64,000 nt of DNA, from NCBI GenBank assembly GCA_016179685.1, contig JACPCR010000071.1:1-64000 (forward strand), written 5' to 3'. This document shows positions 1-10,152 of this stretch, in pieces (position 1 is the first letter of the stretch; every line of letters starts with the position of its first letter). This DNA comes from Planctomycetota bacterium. Lineage in GTDB: Bacteria > Planctomycetota > PUPC01 > JACPCR01. A program made the position numbers and the translations under genes. Under the pieces are notes generated by a model that made no database searches, was not told the origin of the DNA, and saw only the letters and a program-made list of their open reading frames with translations.

Positions 1-102
1 GCTGAATCCAATATGGTCCAGATGTTCATAACAGGTCACTGTGACCATGTACTGGTTCGGGCCGAATTCCCAGTGTGGTAGGGAGTGGGAAGGGACATGA
101 GT

Positions 103-456
103 CCGCCTCCGTAAAGGCGTCACTCCTAACGCGGCGTGACGGCCCCAACCAAAGTTGGAGTGACGGCTTTAGCCGTTGTCCGAGCAGTTCCACGCCTCAA
201 GGCGTCACTCCAACCCGCAACGCCTCAAGGCGTCACTCCAACTCTCCACGCCTCAAGGCGTCACTCCAACTCTCCACGCCTCAAGGCGTCACTCCAACCC
301 GCAACGCCTCAAGGCGTCACTCCTAACGCGGCGTGACGGCCCCAACCAAAGTTCGAGTGACGGCTTTAGCCGTTGTCCGAGTAGTTCAACGCCTCAAGGC
401 GTCACTCCAATTCGCAACGCCTCAAGGCGTCACTCCAATTCGCAACGCCTCGACCG
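103..456. repeat. 28-bp palindromic tandem repeat array
   Basis: Copies of a 20-bp core (ACGCCTCAAGGCGTCACTCC) start at 192, 220, 248, 276 and 304, then at 389, 417 and (partial) 445, always 28 bp apart. The 8 bp between cores are either AACCCGCA-like, AACTCTCC-like or AATTCGCA-like. Each core contains the palindrome CGCCT-CA-AGGCG. A second element of about 85 bp (103-190) recurs almost unchanged at 308-388 and carries an inverted form of the core (GGAGTGACGGC). The unit is too short and the between-core sequence too similar for a CRISPR. Translations of the region are low-complexity and are not genes. Confidence 0.85.
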
Positions 457-532
457 GGGAGATGCGAAGACTGTGCAACTTGAGCCTCTACTCTCCTAAT
501 CCCCAAACGGCGCAGGAACCCGCCTAAAAAAA

Positions 533-576
533 CTGCCCGCCGCGTTCGTCCCCATGGGACTACTTGCCGCGGGCAG
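533..576. repeat. Intergenic palindrome
   Basis: CTGCCCGC (533-540) pairs with GCGGGCAG (569-576). The interior carries a second small palindrome around GTCCCCATGGGAC, a motif that recurs in other intergenic regions of the window, for example near 21755. No T-tract follows, so it is not an obvious terminator. The rest of 1-900 holds no gene that I can support. Confidence 0.5.
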
Positions 577-749
577 GACCGTCGTTATTCGGTCCGCTCA
601 TTCGATCTGAACGGACGCCGGGCAATCGCTCACACGGAGCGACTCCCCCTTTGCGGGGGCAGGTGGTGCCTCCAGATAATACAACCGGGGCGCCGTAGAA
701 GCCGGCGGGAGGTTAATCCCTCCGGTAAATTCGTATCTTGGACTTATTT

Positions 750-790
750 AATCCGGATTTCTCATCCCGGCGGGATGAGAAATCCGGATT
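750..790. repeat. Perfect 20-bp-arm hairpin, TTTCTCATCCC family
   Basis: The 20-nt arm at 750-769 is the exact reverse complement of 771-790, with one base between. The inner part TTTCTCATCCCG/CGGGATGAGAAA recurs at 27795-27845 and, in altered form, at 57932-57975. The outer arms differ in each copy but stay self-complementary. Confidence 0.8.
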
Positions 791-808
791 AGCTCTGGCG
801 AAACTAAA

Positions 809-912
809 ATAAATCAAAAATTAAAAAGAAATAGTGAAAAAGATACAAGTGAAAGACTAGATAAATCAAAAATTAAAGAGAAATAGTTAAAAAGATACAA
901 GTGAAAGACTAG
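809..912. repeat. 52-bp tandem duplication
   Basis: An AT-rich 52-bp unit at 809-860 is repeated at 861-912 with three visible differences. The second copy contains the stop codon (909-911, minus strand) of the decayed caspase-FGE gene, so the duplication includes that gene's last bases. Base composition is far more AT-rich than the surroundings. Confidence 0.8.
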
Positions 913-3900
913 CGCAAAGCACCAGGAACAACCACCAATCGTACACCCTTGACGTAGCCACGGCCGTCAGGACCGAACCAGTAGCGGATGGCGGAGCGGC
1001 AGCTCGAGGGAACGTAGTACCAGAGGCCGCCCCGAAGGACGCGGGACGTGCCCGCACCGGGTCCCTTTGGATCTAGATCTGTCTGGGCTCCCGTCTCGTA
1101 GGAACCATACCTATCCTGACACCACTCCCAGACGTTCCCGTGCATGTCATGCAAGCCCCAACCATTAGCCTTCTTCCCACCCACCGCATGCGTCTCCGAG
1201 CCTGAATTCGATCCATACCAGGCATACTGCCCCAGGTCCCCATCCGAATCGCCAAAGCAAAACCGCTTACTTGACCCCGCTCGGCACCCATACTCCCACT
1301 GCGCCTCCGTGGGCAACGCATAGACCCGTTTGTATTCACCCGCTTTATCGGGGCCTCCCTTTGCATTCAGCTTCTGGACGCTTCGTGAGCCGGACGCGGT
1401 GCTGAACCTCGTCATCGCCCCGGCCCGACTCCCCATCCGGACTCCCCATCACGAACTCGCCCGCAGGGATCAGCACCATCCGCATCTTCACGCCGCCGGG
1501 TAGATCCACGTCATACTCCACCGGCAACCCCAACACCTGCGCCGTCTCCTGCTGCCTCCGCTTCGCCTCCGCGGCATCAAACGGCCACTGGGTGTAAACC
1601 TCAGCCTCCTTGGATTCTTCCATGGTAACCGTGACGGGGTACTCGCCGCCTTCGGCGACCTTTACCTCCCTCGAGACGCTCCGAAAGCCCTTCTTCGCCA
1701 ATAGGACTGTATAGGACGAATCTTTCTCGACCTCGATACGGCACGGGGTGGTCTGATTTTTGATTTTTGATTTCCACGCTGACGCCGGCGGGCGTGGATT
1801 CCACGACCAGCGTGGGGACAAGCCGCTTCTGCAGGGCCAGGGCTGCGGCGTCGTTCGGACGGTGGCGCAGGGCGGCGGCGGCGGCCTGGCCCGCCTTCCG
1901 CAAATCCCTGTCGTCCATGGCACGGGCCGCTTCGTCCATCGCCCTGGTGTATTCCGCACCGTGCCAGTCCCTGGCCGCCTGTTGGGCCCTGGCCAGCGAT
2001 TCCCTGGCTTGGGTGGCAAACTTGCCGTCCGGGAAGTTTTTCAGGAACTCTTCCCACGGGGCCACCGCTTCGTCGCGGTTCTGGTTGGCTTGAACCTGTC
2101 GCAGAGCGATTTGAAAGGCCTTCTCTTCGGCGACCTCCTGCTGCCGGTCCAGCATCCTCTGCCGCAGCGTGCCGGCGCGGCGCTCCGAGGGGATTTCAAG
2201 CGCGAAGCCACTGTCAAGGGCTTCTTTCAGCTTCTCCTCCATCGCCTTGAGGCGGTCCGCCGCGGCGCTGAACTGCGCATCCTCCAGGTCGCCTTCAAGG
2301 CGCTCCGCCACCTTGCTGTAGACCGCGGTGTAATCATTCAAGATGGCCTGCCGGGCGACGCCGACGCGCTTGCGCGCTTCTTCGGCGTATCGGTTCTCCG
2401 ACTGCCGCCCGAGGAAGTCCTCGAGCGCGGCGATGGACGCCTGCTGCCAGGCCAGAGTGCGGTCCCCCTGTTTCTGGGAGTCCAGGCTCGCGGTGGCGTG
2501 CTGATAGAGGGCCAGGTCGGCCTGGGCAGACTCTTCGAACGCCCCGAAATCCTTCCGAAGCGCATCCGCCTGTTCCTGGGCCTTCTTCACATCTCGGTTC
2601 TCCAGGTAGTGGTGCACAAGGGAAAGCATGGCCTTTGGCGCATCGGGCTTCTTCTCAGCAATCAGGTCATTAAGCAAATCCAGAGCAGTCTGGACATTCC
2701 CCTTCTTGTACTGGTCTTGTGCGAGGTTGAAGGTGGTGTCCCGGGGGGCGCTGTCCTCTATCAGGACCGCGGTCAGTTCGATGGGTTCCCGGCGCTGAGG
2801 CTGGAGGGTCCGCTCCCACGGCAGGAATCCCTCCTTGCGGGCCAGAATACGCTGGGCCCGGCCCAGTTCGATGCCCGTTTCTACAGGCGTCTTGCCGCGG
2901 TCCCCATCATCAATGAACACCTGGGCGTCCGGCGGAATGGATTTCAGGCGAAACGTGACTTCCCATTCCCCGCTGCGCCCTCTGCCCATGCGGGCGATGA
3001 ACGTCTCGCCCGTGTCCGGTGTGTCCCGCTGCGGCGTCTGGACAGCGGCAGGGCCTTTGTCCTGGCGGACCGCGTCGGGCAGATGGTCGAAGAGTAACAA
3101 TAAACCTCGTCGCCTGAGACGAGGCCATCCTGGTTGCCTTTGCGGTAGATGTCAGCCTTGCCGTCCTTCAAGGCCTCGAGGAAGACCCGGCTGAAGTAGC
3201 CCCGGCTGTTCTTATCGTCCTCGTAGGCGACTTCGTCCTTTTTGCAGGCCGTCAGGATGTAGAGTCCTTTGCCGGACAGGTCGCGAAGCTCGCTTTCGGA
3301 GAAGCTGGCGCGAGACTCCTTGGCGGCCTTCGAGGTCGCCCCGCCGGAATGACAGCAGTCGAGAACGAGGAGCTTGTGGTCTGCGGCGCATTGGCGCAGC
3401 TCATTCGAGAACACTTCATCGAGCCCGATGCCGTGGTGCTTGAGGAGGTTGAGCTTGGCCTCGTGGGGCATGAAGTAGGTCTTCTTGTCGCGCTTGAAGC
3501 CGTGCCCGGAAAGGAAGACGAAGACCGTGTCGAAGGGCTTGGCGAGGTTGAGGAGGCGGTTGAAGGCTTCGAGGATGCCGTCGCGGGTGGCTTGCGCGTC
3601 GAGGAGGCAGATGACGTTGTCGTATTTGAGTTGGTCGCGGAGGAGGGCTTCGACGGCGCGGGCGTCATCGTCTGCGAAGCGCAGGTCATAGGCCTCCTCG
3701 TCGCCTTTGGGGTCCTGCTCGATGGGGATCAGGTGTTGGTAGTCCGAGATGCCGACGATGAGCGCGTGGCGGCGGCCCTTGAGCCAGTCGTCCGCCTCGC
3801 GGCATCACGGCCATGCCTTTGTTTGCAGGCGGAAATTCTTCGGCGTGAAGGAAGGTCGTGACGCCGTGAAACCATGCGAAAAGAAGCCAGGCCATGCCGC

Positions 3901-3952
3901 CTGAAACGGGGACCCTGTGCCGGGGGCCATCATAGGGACCGTGCCGCTTCAT
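909..3952 (-). pseudogene. Decayed caspase-FGE domain protein
   Basis: The reading can be followed from an ATG at 3952 (GAGGTG upstream, hydrophobic signal-like N-terminus) to a TAG at 909 only by crossing several breaks. A C14 caspase domain is visible at about 3800-3110, with the His motif SGHGF and the Cys motif DCCHSGG. Frame changes occur near 3803 (before the caspase domain), near 3105, and near 1757-1772, where an ATTTTTG repeat suggests slippage. A long coiled-coil/TPR-like middle follows. The C-terminal FGE-like domain (PTEAQWEYGC, GNVWEW, LRGG) jumps near 1400 from RVRLTK straight to the QKLNAKGG segment, losing roughly 40-50 residues and the frame. Several independent lesions argue for a true pseudogene rather than one sequencing error. 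An intact relative lies at 16934-20365. Confidence 0.75.
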
Positions 3953-4097
3953 GGGACACCTCTTTCGGCAGGGAAGACGAGGGTAATCGGCCGACGGAGC
4001 AACGTGGATTATATCTTTGGGGGATGAAAAGGTGAATAATGACCATGTTCCTCCCTCGGGCAATCCAGCCCGAATGGCGCTTACTTAGGAGACGGCC

Positions 4098-6488
4098 ATG
4101 CCAGGGAACTCGGGCATCCGGACTGATCTGCTGGACCGGCTGATTCCCCTGCCGAAACAGGTCAGGCTTCGCGGGGCCGTGACGGTCTCGCCGGCCGAGG
4201 TGACGCTCGTCATGCCCGAGGCGGCGAGTCCGCTGCTCTCGACCGCGGCGGAGCTTCTACGGCCCATGGCCGAGGCCCCGAGCGGCGCACGCCTCGGAAT
4301 CCGGCTTTCCCTCTTGCAGGCATCACACGGCGCTGGCCTCGATGACCTGCGGGCAACGCTCGAGGCCCTGCCTTACTCGGACCAGGCCTACGCTATCCGG
4401 TCCCTGCAAAAAGACGCAAAACTCACCGGTCTCCTTCTCGCAGCCTGTACGCCGCTCGGCCTGCTTTACGCCGCTCGAACCCTGTCCCAAGTGGCGGGTC
4501 TGCCGAAGGGTGGCGTCAATCCGGTCGATATCCCGGACGTGGATATCCTGGACTGGCCCGACCTGGAGGAGCGCGGGCTGTGGGGCGGCAATGCCTCCCA
4601 GGACCTGGCTTGGATGGCCGAACGCAAGATGAACGTGGTGGAGGTCCATGCGGCGCTGAGCTTCGATGCGGACCATTCCCCGAAGGCGACTCTCGATGCG
4701 GGCATGCTCGAGACAGCCGCGCGGCATGGCATCCGGATCGTCCCCATCATCACCCACCTGGAACAGATGTCGCATTATGGTCTGTTTATCCATTATCCGG
4801 AAGTGGCGTCCACGCCGGACCCGAAGAAGCCGCTACCGACGGACTACGAGCCGGGCATCTGTTTTTCTCAGCAACGAACGGTCTCGCTGCTGGCCGAATG
4901 GATGCAGCAACTACTTGGTCTGCCAGGGGTTAGCGATGTGATGGTCTGGCTCTCGGAGGATGCCGCGCCCTGTTTCTGCCCCACTTGCGCCGGCAAGCAG
5001 CCGTTCGTCATGGAGGTCAGAGGGATCACGGCCGCGTTCGAGCAGGCGCGGAAATCACGACCCGGGGCAGCCTTGAGGATTCTGACCACGCAGGGGAGCT
5101 TTCCCGTCAATGACCAGGTGCTCGCCGCCATCTCGCCGGACACGAAGCTCAGCTACTATCATGGAGGCAAGACTTATGACAGCTCGCACAAGCCCATGAT
5201 CGGGCCGCTGCTCGAGGCTCATGCGAGGTCCGGCCGCTGGCTCGGCGTGTATCCGCAATTGACGAACTCATGGCGGACGGTGTTTCCATTCACGGGCCCG
5301 CAGCTTATCCGCGCCCGAATGACCGAATTCGTGGACAAAGGACTTCGATGCCTCATCGGCTACGCGACGCCGTCGAACCGGTACTACGAGTTCAACATCA
5401 CCGCTGCGGCCGAGTGGGCCTGGAACAGCCGCGGCCGATCGACTGCCGAGTTCGCCCGGGCCTACGCGACCCGGGCCGGACTGCCCCGACCGGATACTTT
5501 CGCTCAATGGGCGGAACGCGTCGGTAAGGCCGGGTGGGACGCCGCGGGAAGCCGCATCGTCGAGGGTCTGATCTTCGATCCGAAACGGACGCTTTCGGCG
5601 ACGCAGCCGGCGGGTGGTGACAGCCTGACCGATGCCCTGGCGCAAATGGAGTTCGGAAAAGGACTTCTGGCGGAATTCTCGTCGTGGGAGCACTTTCAAA
5701 CAGACCTGAACCTGGCCCAGCAAAGCCTGGATACCGCGCTCCAGACAGGAAATCTGGGCATGGTGGAGGAATCCCGATGTCTCCTGGCAGTCATCGGCCT
5801 CCTTCAGGGCCTACAGGAATTCATTGGCGCCCTCTCCCTTTCAGAAAAGGAACGCGTCAGCCCCGCCCGAGCAGCCCTCAACCGGATGGACGAGGCGGCA
5901 AGGACAGTGACCGTTTTCCTGCATCGCTGGGGGATGCGGGTGAACCCCGTGCCTCTGGACTCTCTGCCTTCACGGTTTCGTGACACGGTCAATTTCGCCT
6001 CGAGGGTGGCCCATGCGGCCTGGGAGATCGGCGTCCGCCTGGGCATCCAGGACCCCTGGCCCGCCTACCGGATGCGCCCGGTCATGGAATGGACCTCGGA
6101 GGATTTCGCCCGCGGGCCCCAGGCGACGCTGGAAGCCGAGGTGACGGGCATATTGGCCGGGCCAGGCGAGTATGATGTCACCTTCCAATTCCTCGACGGC
6201 ATGTCCGGGATCAACGTAGACGAGGTGGCGCTCTCGTCCGGCCAGGCCAAGGAAACGAGTCGGCCACTCTCTTGTGCCCGTTCCACCTTCCGAGTGGGGC
6301 GTTGGGATCGGTGGGTCGAGTACTGGCTGACGTTGCCGGCAGAGGCGATAGGCCGCGGCGATCGGTTCTTCCTCAGCGTCAAGGTATCGGGTCCGCCCGC
6401 CAAGCTTCCGCCGGACCGCCGGACGAGCCACGGCAGGATTCTTATGCGGAAGTCCTGGCGCGGTGGAAGCGAAGCGCTCCCGCCATAG
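4098..6488 (+). CDS. GH20-like glycoside hydrolase family protein
   Basis: A 796-residue protein. AGGAG at 4087 sits 7 nt before the ATG. Residues about 10-120 look like the non-catalytic GH20 domain 2 (starts LPKQVRLRG; later LLYAARTLSQV). A barrel begins near residue 145 with the typical DWPDLEERG. Known beta-hexosaminidases use an adjacent Asp-Glu pair; here the matching region near residue 285 reads WLSED followed by CFCPTC, so the catalytic pair is altered and substrate cannot be assigned. A beta-rich C-terminal segment (about 650-780) could be a binding module. There is no signal peptide. The next gene overlaps its 3' end. Family assignment is by my reading of motifs. Confidence 0.7.
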   Translation: MPGNSGIRTDLLDRLIPLPKQVRLRGAVTVSPAEVTLVMPEAASPLLSTAAELLRPMAEAPSGARLGIRLSLLQASHGAGLDDLRATLEALPYSDQAYAIRSLQKDAKLTGLLLAACTPLGLLYAARTLSQVAGLPKGGVNPVDIPDVDILDWPDLEERGLWGGNASQDLAWMAERKMNVVEVHAALSFDADHSPKATLDAGMLETAARHGIRIVPIITHLEQMSHYGLFIHYPEVASTPDPKKPLPTDYEPGICFSQQRTVSLLAEWMQQLLGLPGVSDVMVWLSEDAAPCFCPTCAGKQPFVMEVRGITAAFEQARKSRPGAALRILTTQGSFPVNDQVLAAISPDTKLSYYHGGKTYDSSHKPMIGPLLEAHARSGRWLGVYPQLTNSWRTVFPFTGPQLIRARMTEFVDKGLRCLIGYATPSNRYYEFNITAAAEWAWNSRGRSTAEFARAYATRAGLPRPDTFAQWAERVGKAGWDAAGSRIVEGLIFDPKRTLSATQPAGGDSLTDALAQMEFGKGLLAEFSSWEHFQTDLNLAQQSLDTALQTGNLGMVEESRCLLAVIGLLQGLQEFIGALSLSEKERVSPARAALNRMDEAARTVTVFLHRWGMRVNPVPLDSLPSRFRDTVNFASRVAHAAWEIGVRLGIQDPWPAYRMRPVMEWTSEDFARGPQATLEAEVTGILAGPGEYDVTFQFLDGMSGINVDEVALSSGQAKETSRPLSCARSTFRVGRWDRWVEYWLTLPAEAIGRGDRFFLSVKVSGPPAKLPPDRRTSHGRILMRKSWRGGSEALPP

Positions 6489-9400
6489 AATTGCGCTTCA
6501 AGATGGTGCCACACGATTCCCGAACCGGCCTACGCGTGAGCCTTCAGCCTCCAATCTCGATAGTCATAGCGATTTTGGCGGAACTCATGGCATCTCCAAG
6601 TATGACCTATTATCATACCCACGTTTGAATTCCGCTTCGGTACCATCATCCAATATCCAAAGACTCGTGCCAAAAAGCGGATTGCACCGTGATGCCTACC
6701 TCTTCGTTGATGACCTTCCAGCTCTCCGGAAGAAACTGAAGACATCCCGAGGCGTCCTTCGCGACATTTATCAGGGCCTGCAGGCGCAGATTCCCGATGG
6801 CGTGACCGACAAGCCTTTGCCGCCCTTCTACTTCCCGGCATTCAGCTACCTGGTGACCGGCAAGGAGGAGCACGCGGCCCTGGCCGCCGAGGCCATTCGT
6901 GCGACTCTACGGACCTACCTTGCTGGCGATTATTCGCACGACGTGCATTTCCACACCTGGTGCAATGCCGCACCCATGGCGCGCCTCGCCGCCGCCTACG
7001 ATTGGATCGCCGACTCGCCCAGCCTCTCGCGTTCGGATGTCCGGGACTTCCAAGAGGCCATCCTCGACTACACCTTCAAGCATCCTTACAACCGGCTCAA
7101 GGGCCGCATGCGGGCCTTCGACAACCAGATCGCCGCCATGAGTTTCTGCTGCACCCTCGTCGGATACCTCTTCGGCAGCAAGCGCGATGACGACGCCCGC
7201 GCACACCGCATGCTGGCCGAGGGTCTCCTGCGCCTGCCGGACCTGATCGGCCTATGCCCGCCGGGCGGCTATTCCGGCGAAGGCTCGACCTATTTCGGGC
7301 TGATCGTTGCGCCCGTCACCGCCTGGTACTGCGCCCTCGTGGAGCAGATCACCGGCCAGGACGTCTTCTTCAGGCGCTTCCCGCCCCATGACACCTCTGC
7401 TCAGGACATCCTCGGCCTCTACTTCCGGCTCGTCGGGCCCTCTGGCCTGATGCCGCCCTGGGACCACTACGGCTGGATGCGATGCCCGGCCAAGATGCCC
7501 CTGGCCTATCTGGCGCGGAAGACGGGCGATCTCGCGCCCTGGCAGTTGATCGAGGAACTCGGCCTGCACGCCGAGGCATCCGAGATCGCCTGGGGCGGCG
7601 ACGACGACGTCTGGACCCTCCTCTGGTCGCCGGACTCTCCCGGCGCCGGCGAAGCGAGCGGCCGCGGTCGCCTCTTCTCGAGCTGGGCCGTCCCGAGCGT
7701 CGCCGCCGCCCTCGTCTGCCCCGAAAAACAGATGCGGCTGTTCCAGGCCTGGGACCGCTCCAGCTTCGGCGTTTACGTCGGACGCTGCCAGGTCAATCCC
7801 AACATGATCACCTTCGAGGCCTGGGGCAGTCCCGTCCTCACCGACGGCATCCCGGACACCCAGAAGTGCAGCTTCTTCGATTTCGGGCTCGAGGATTTCA
7901 AGGACATCCTCAAGCCCGGCGAGGCCGATTCCATCCGGGACTACTACCTGACCTTCAACCCGAAATGGGATACCCGGACGTGGATTCGCGGCTTCTCCTA
8001 CGGCCTCCTCGGCGGCTCCAATTCCGTCCTGATAAATGGCGAACGCCAGTACACCCCCGGGCAGCCCCAGGAGGGCAAACTCGTCGCCTTTTGCAATCTC
8101 CCCGGCCTGCAAATGGCCGCCTCAGAGGCCGCATTGTTCTACCAGCCGCGCTATCCCATCGAGTCCATGGTCCGCACCACCCTGTTGGTCCGGGATGAAT
8201 ACCTGCTTACCGCGGACACGATCGAGTGCTCCCAGGGGCCTCTCGACTTCGACTGGCAGGTCTTCGCCCGCGGCCAGGTCACACTCAAAGACCGCGCCGT
8301 TTGCATCCGAACGCCGGAGGCCGTCGAGGTTCATCTCCTGCCCCTCGACCCGGACCTGAAACCCACGCTCACCGAGGTCGACGGCTTCCCCAGGGATTTC
8401 GAAGGCCGGTCCACCTGCATCCGATACCGCCTCTCCGGGCAGAGGGTCGTCTTGCCGTTCCTCATCCTTCCACGCCACGGACTGAAACCCCTGGTCTCCT
8501 TGCAGGGGAATTGGCACGCGGCCTTTCAAGGACGGCAGGCCGGGCTCGATTGCGGCCTGCACCTCGGCTTCCGGTCCGGCCAGGCCATGCCCATCCAGGC
8601 ATGCGGCCCGGCCGCCCTTCGCACGGGTAAGCCCGGCTGGCTCTGGGCATCCCGCACCTTCCGCCTCCCCCGGGGCCCGATCCCCTCCAAGCTTTACCTG
8701 CGCTTCCCGTCTGCCGCCGACGACCTCGAGGTCTGGGTCAACGGCGAGCCCGCGCCCTCCGCCCCGTCCGGGCTCGCTCCCCGGCTCGTCGAGTTCACGG
8801 GCCTCGTCCGTGCGATCAACGTCCTCGTCGTGGGCGGAACGGCCGCGCGCGGCAAGTTCATCAACGGGAGCGTCCAGTGCCTTGGTCCCGCGCCGGAACC
8901 TGACCTGCCGGAAGCGACGCGGCTCGGAGAAGGCCATTATCGCATCTCGGGACACTCCGGCACGGACGAAATCTGGATTTCCGCCCGGGACGGCCGGATC
9001 GATTCCCGGACCGTCCGCGGCGAGGCCCGCGCGCTCCTGCATTCGGAAGGCGGTGGCTTCGCCGCATGCCAGGCGACGCGTCTCGAGATCGAGCCCGGCA
9101 TATCCTTCAGCAGCGACCGGCCCATCGACGTCGCCTGGCGCGGCCGAGAGGTGACCCTGGGCGACTTTTCCGGCCCCGACGAGGTCCGTCTCGCGCATCC
9201 GGACTTCCACCTGCTGGCGTCGAGCCGCGGGGCGCTCGACATCCACCTGGTCGGCCGGAAACGGCCCACGCTCCGATTCCGACTCCAGGAGTCCAAGCCG
9301 CTCCTGGTGAACGACCGCGTCTATTCACCGCCATCCCTGGGCAGCGATGGAGAACTGGCGATCCCGCCGCGGGCCTTTGCCGTGCTGCCCCGGACGCCCA

Positions 9401-10008
9401 GGCAGTTCTCCACGCCGGCGTGGCGGATGAGCCGGCTGGCCCGCCTCGCGGTGAAGGGCGGGGACCGTGCCCGGGGAAGCCTCCTGCGCGCCCTGGGGGA
9501 CCCCGACTGGCGCGTTCAGCAGTTCGCCGCGGAGCTGGCGGGCCGCATCGGATGCCGCAAGGCCGTCCGGCCGCTCCTGGACCTCCTGGCCCGGGAATCG
9601 CCGGACCAGATTTACGACCTTTCGGTGTTCCTCTGGTGGCGTGAGGCCTGCGAGAAACTGGAGAAAGAGGGGCCGGCCTACTTCCTCCAGGGACCGAACG
9701 GCAAGCCCATGGTCAAGCAGTACCGGCTCAAGCTGGCCATCATCGAGGCGCTCGGACGCCTGCGCGCCCGCGAGGCCGTCCCTGCCCTCTGCGAGATTCT
9801 GCGGGATTCTCGCGAGTTCTACCCCGTGCACAGCGCCGCGTGCCGCGCCCTGGGACTGATCGGCGACCCGGCCGCGGGCCCCGCCCTCGAGGCCGCCGCC
9901 GGCTACGCGGAAGTCAATACTCGCGGCCGCGCCCGAGATGCCCTCCACCGCCTGCGGACCGGCCACCCGCTCCACCCCGCATACCCCGATCGAGGGTACG
10001 ATGCTTAA
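6463..10008 (+). CDS. Heparinase II/III-like protein with C-terminal HEAT repeats
   Basis: The open frame gives 1181 residues. The first about 65 residues look non-native, and the real start may be the GTG at 6667 or TTG at 6625 in the same frame; no site has a good ribosome-binding sequence. Residues about 70-400 resemble the alpha-helical toroid of polysaccharide lyases (HTWCNAAPMARLAAAYDW, GYSGEGSTYFG). Residues about 420-690 resemble the heparinase II/III beta-domain. A jelly-roll-like stretch follows (LEVWVNGEPAPS). The last about 170 residues are HEAT-like repeats (ALGDPDWRVQQFAAELAGRI). It probably acts on an acidic glycan together with the preceding GH20-like protein, but no export signal is visible with the present start. 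Confidence 0.65.
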   Translation: MEAKRSRHRIALQDGATRFPNRPTREPSASNLDSHSDFGGTHGISKYDLLSYPRLNSASVPSSNIQRLVPKSGLHRDAYLFVDDLPALRKKLKTSRGVLRDIYQGLQAQIPDGVTDKPLPPFYFPAFSYLVTGKEEHAALAAEAIRATLRTYLAGDYSHDVHFHTWCNAAPMARLAAAYDWIADSPSLSRSDVRDFQEAILDYTFKHPYNRLKGRMRAFDNQIAAMSFCCTLVGYLFGSKRDDDARAHRMLAEGLLRLPDLIGLCPPGGYSGEGSTYFGLIVAPVTAWYCALVEQITGQDVFFRRFPPHDTSAQDILGLYFRLVGPSGLMPPWDHYGWMRCPAKMPLAYLARKTGDLAPWQLIEELGLHAEASEIAWGGDDDVWTLLWSPDSPGAGEASGRGRLFSSWAVPSVAAALVCPEKQMRLFQAWDRSSFGVYVGRCQVNPNMITFEAWGSPVLTDGIPDTQKCSFFDFGLEDFKDILKPGEADSIRDYYLTFNPKWDTRTWIRGFSYGLLGGSNSVLINGERQYTPGQPQEGKLVAFCNLPGLQMAASEAALFYQPRYPIESMVRTTLLVRDEYLLTADTIECSQGPLDFDWQVFARGQVTLKDRAVCIRTPEAVEVHLLPLDPDLKPTLTEVDGFPRDFEGRSTCIRYRLSGQRVVLPFLILPRHGLKPLVSLQGNWHAAFQGRQAGLDCGLHLGFRSGQAMPIQACGPAALRTGKPGWLWASRTFRLPRGPIPSKLYLRFPSAADDLEVWVNGEPAPSAPSGLAPRLVEFTGLVRAINVLVVGGTAARGKFINGSVQCLGPAPEPDLPEATRLGEGHYRISGHSGTDEIWISARDGRIDSRTVRGEARALLHSEGGGFAACQATRLEIEPGISFSSDRPIDVAWRGREVTLGDFSGPDEVRLAHPDFHLLASSRGALDIHLVGRKRPTLRFRLQESKPLLVNDRVYSPPSLGSDGELAIPPRAFAVLPRTPRQFSTPAWRMSRLARLAVKGGDRARGSLLRALGDPDWRVQQFAAELAGRIGCRKAVRPLLDLLARESPDQIYDLSVFLWWREACEKLEKEGPAYFLQGPNGKPMVKQYRLKLAIIEALGRLRAREAVPALCEILRDSREFYPVHSAACRALGLIGDPAAGPALEAAAGYAEVNTRGRARDALHRLRTGHPLHPAYPDRGYDA

Positions 10009-10152
10009 GCAGGGAGTGCTGAAGGTGCGCCGCCGGGCGGCCCGATAAAACGTTTTTCATTCTGGCCATTTTCGCTTAATATCTCTCTTGCTTTTCGGGC
10101 AGTCTCATGCGGGCGCCTGGCGCGGGGCCTTCCTGATTTTTCGGAGAGCGCG

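Noticed and set aside
192..470. CRISPR array
   Set aside because: The cores are 20 bp and the sequence between them is 8 bp and nearly the same each time; there are no unique spacers and no cas genes.
75..527. Several overlapping Arg/Ser-rich reading frames
   Set aside because: They are translations of the 28-bp repeat in different frames, with no start context and no protein-like composition.
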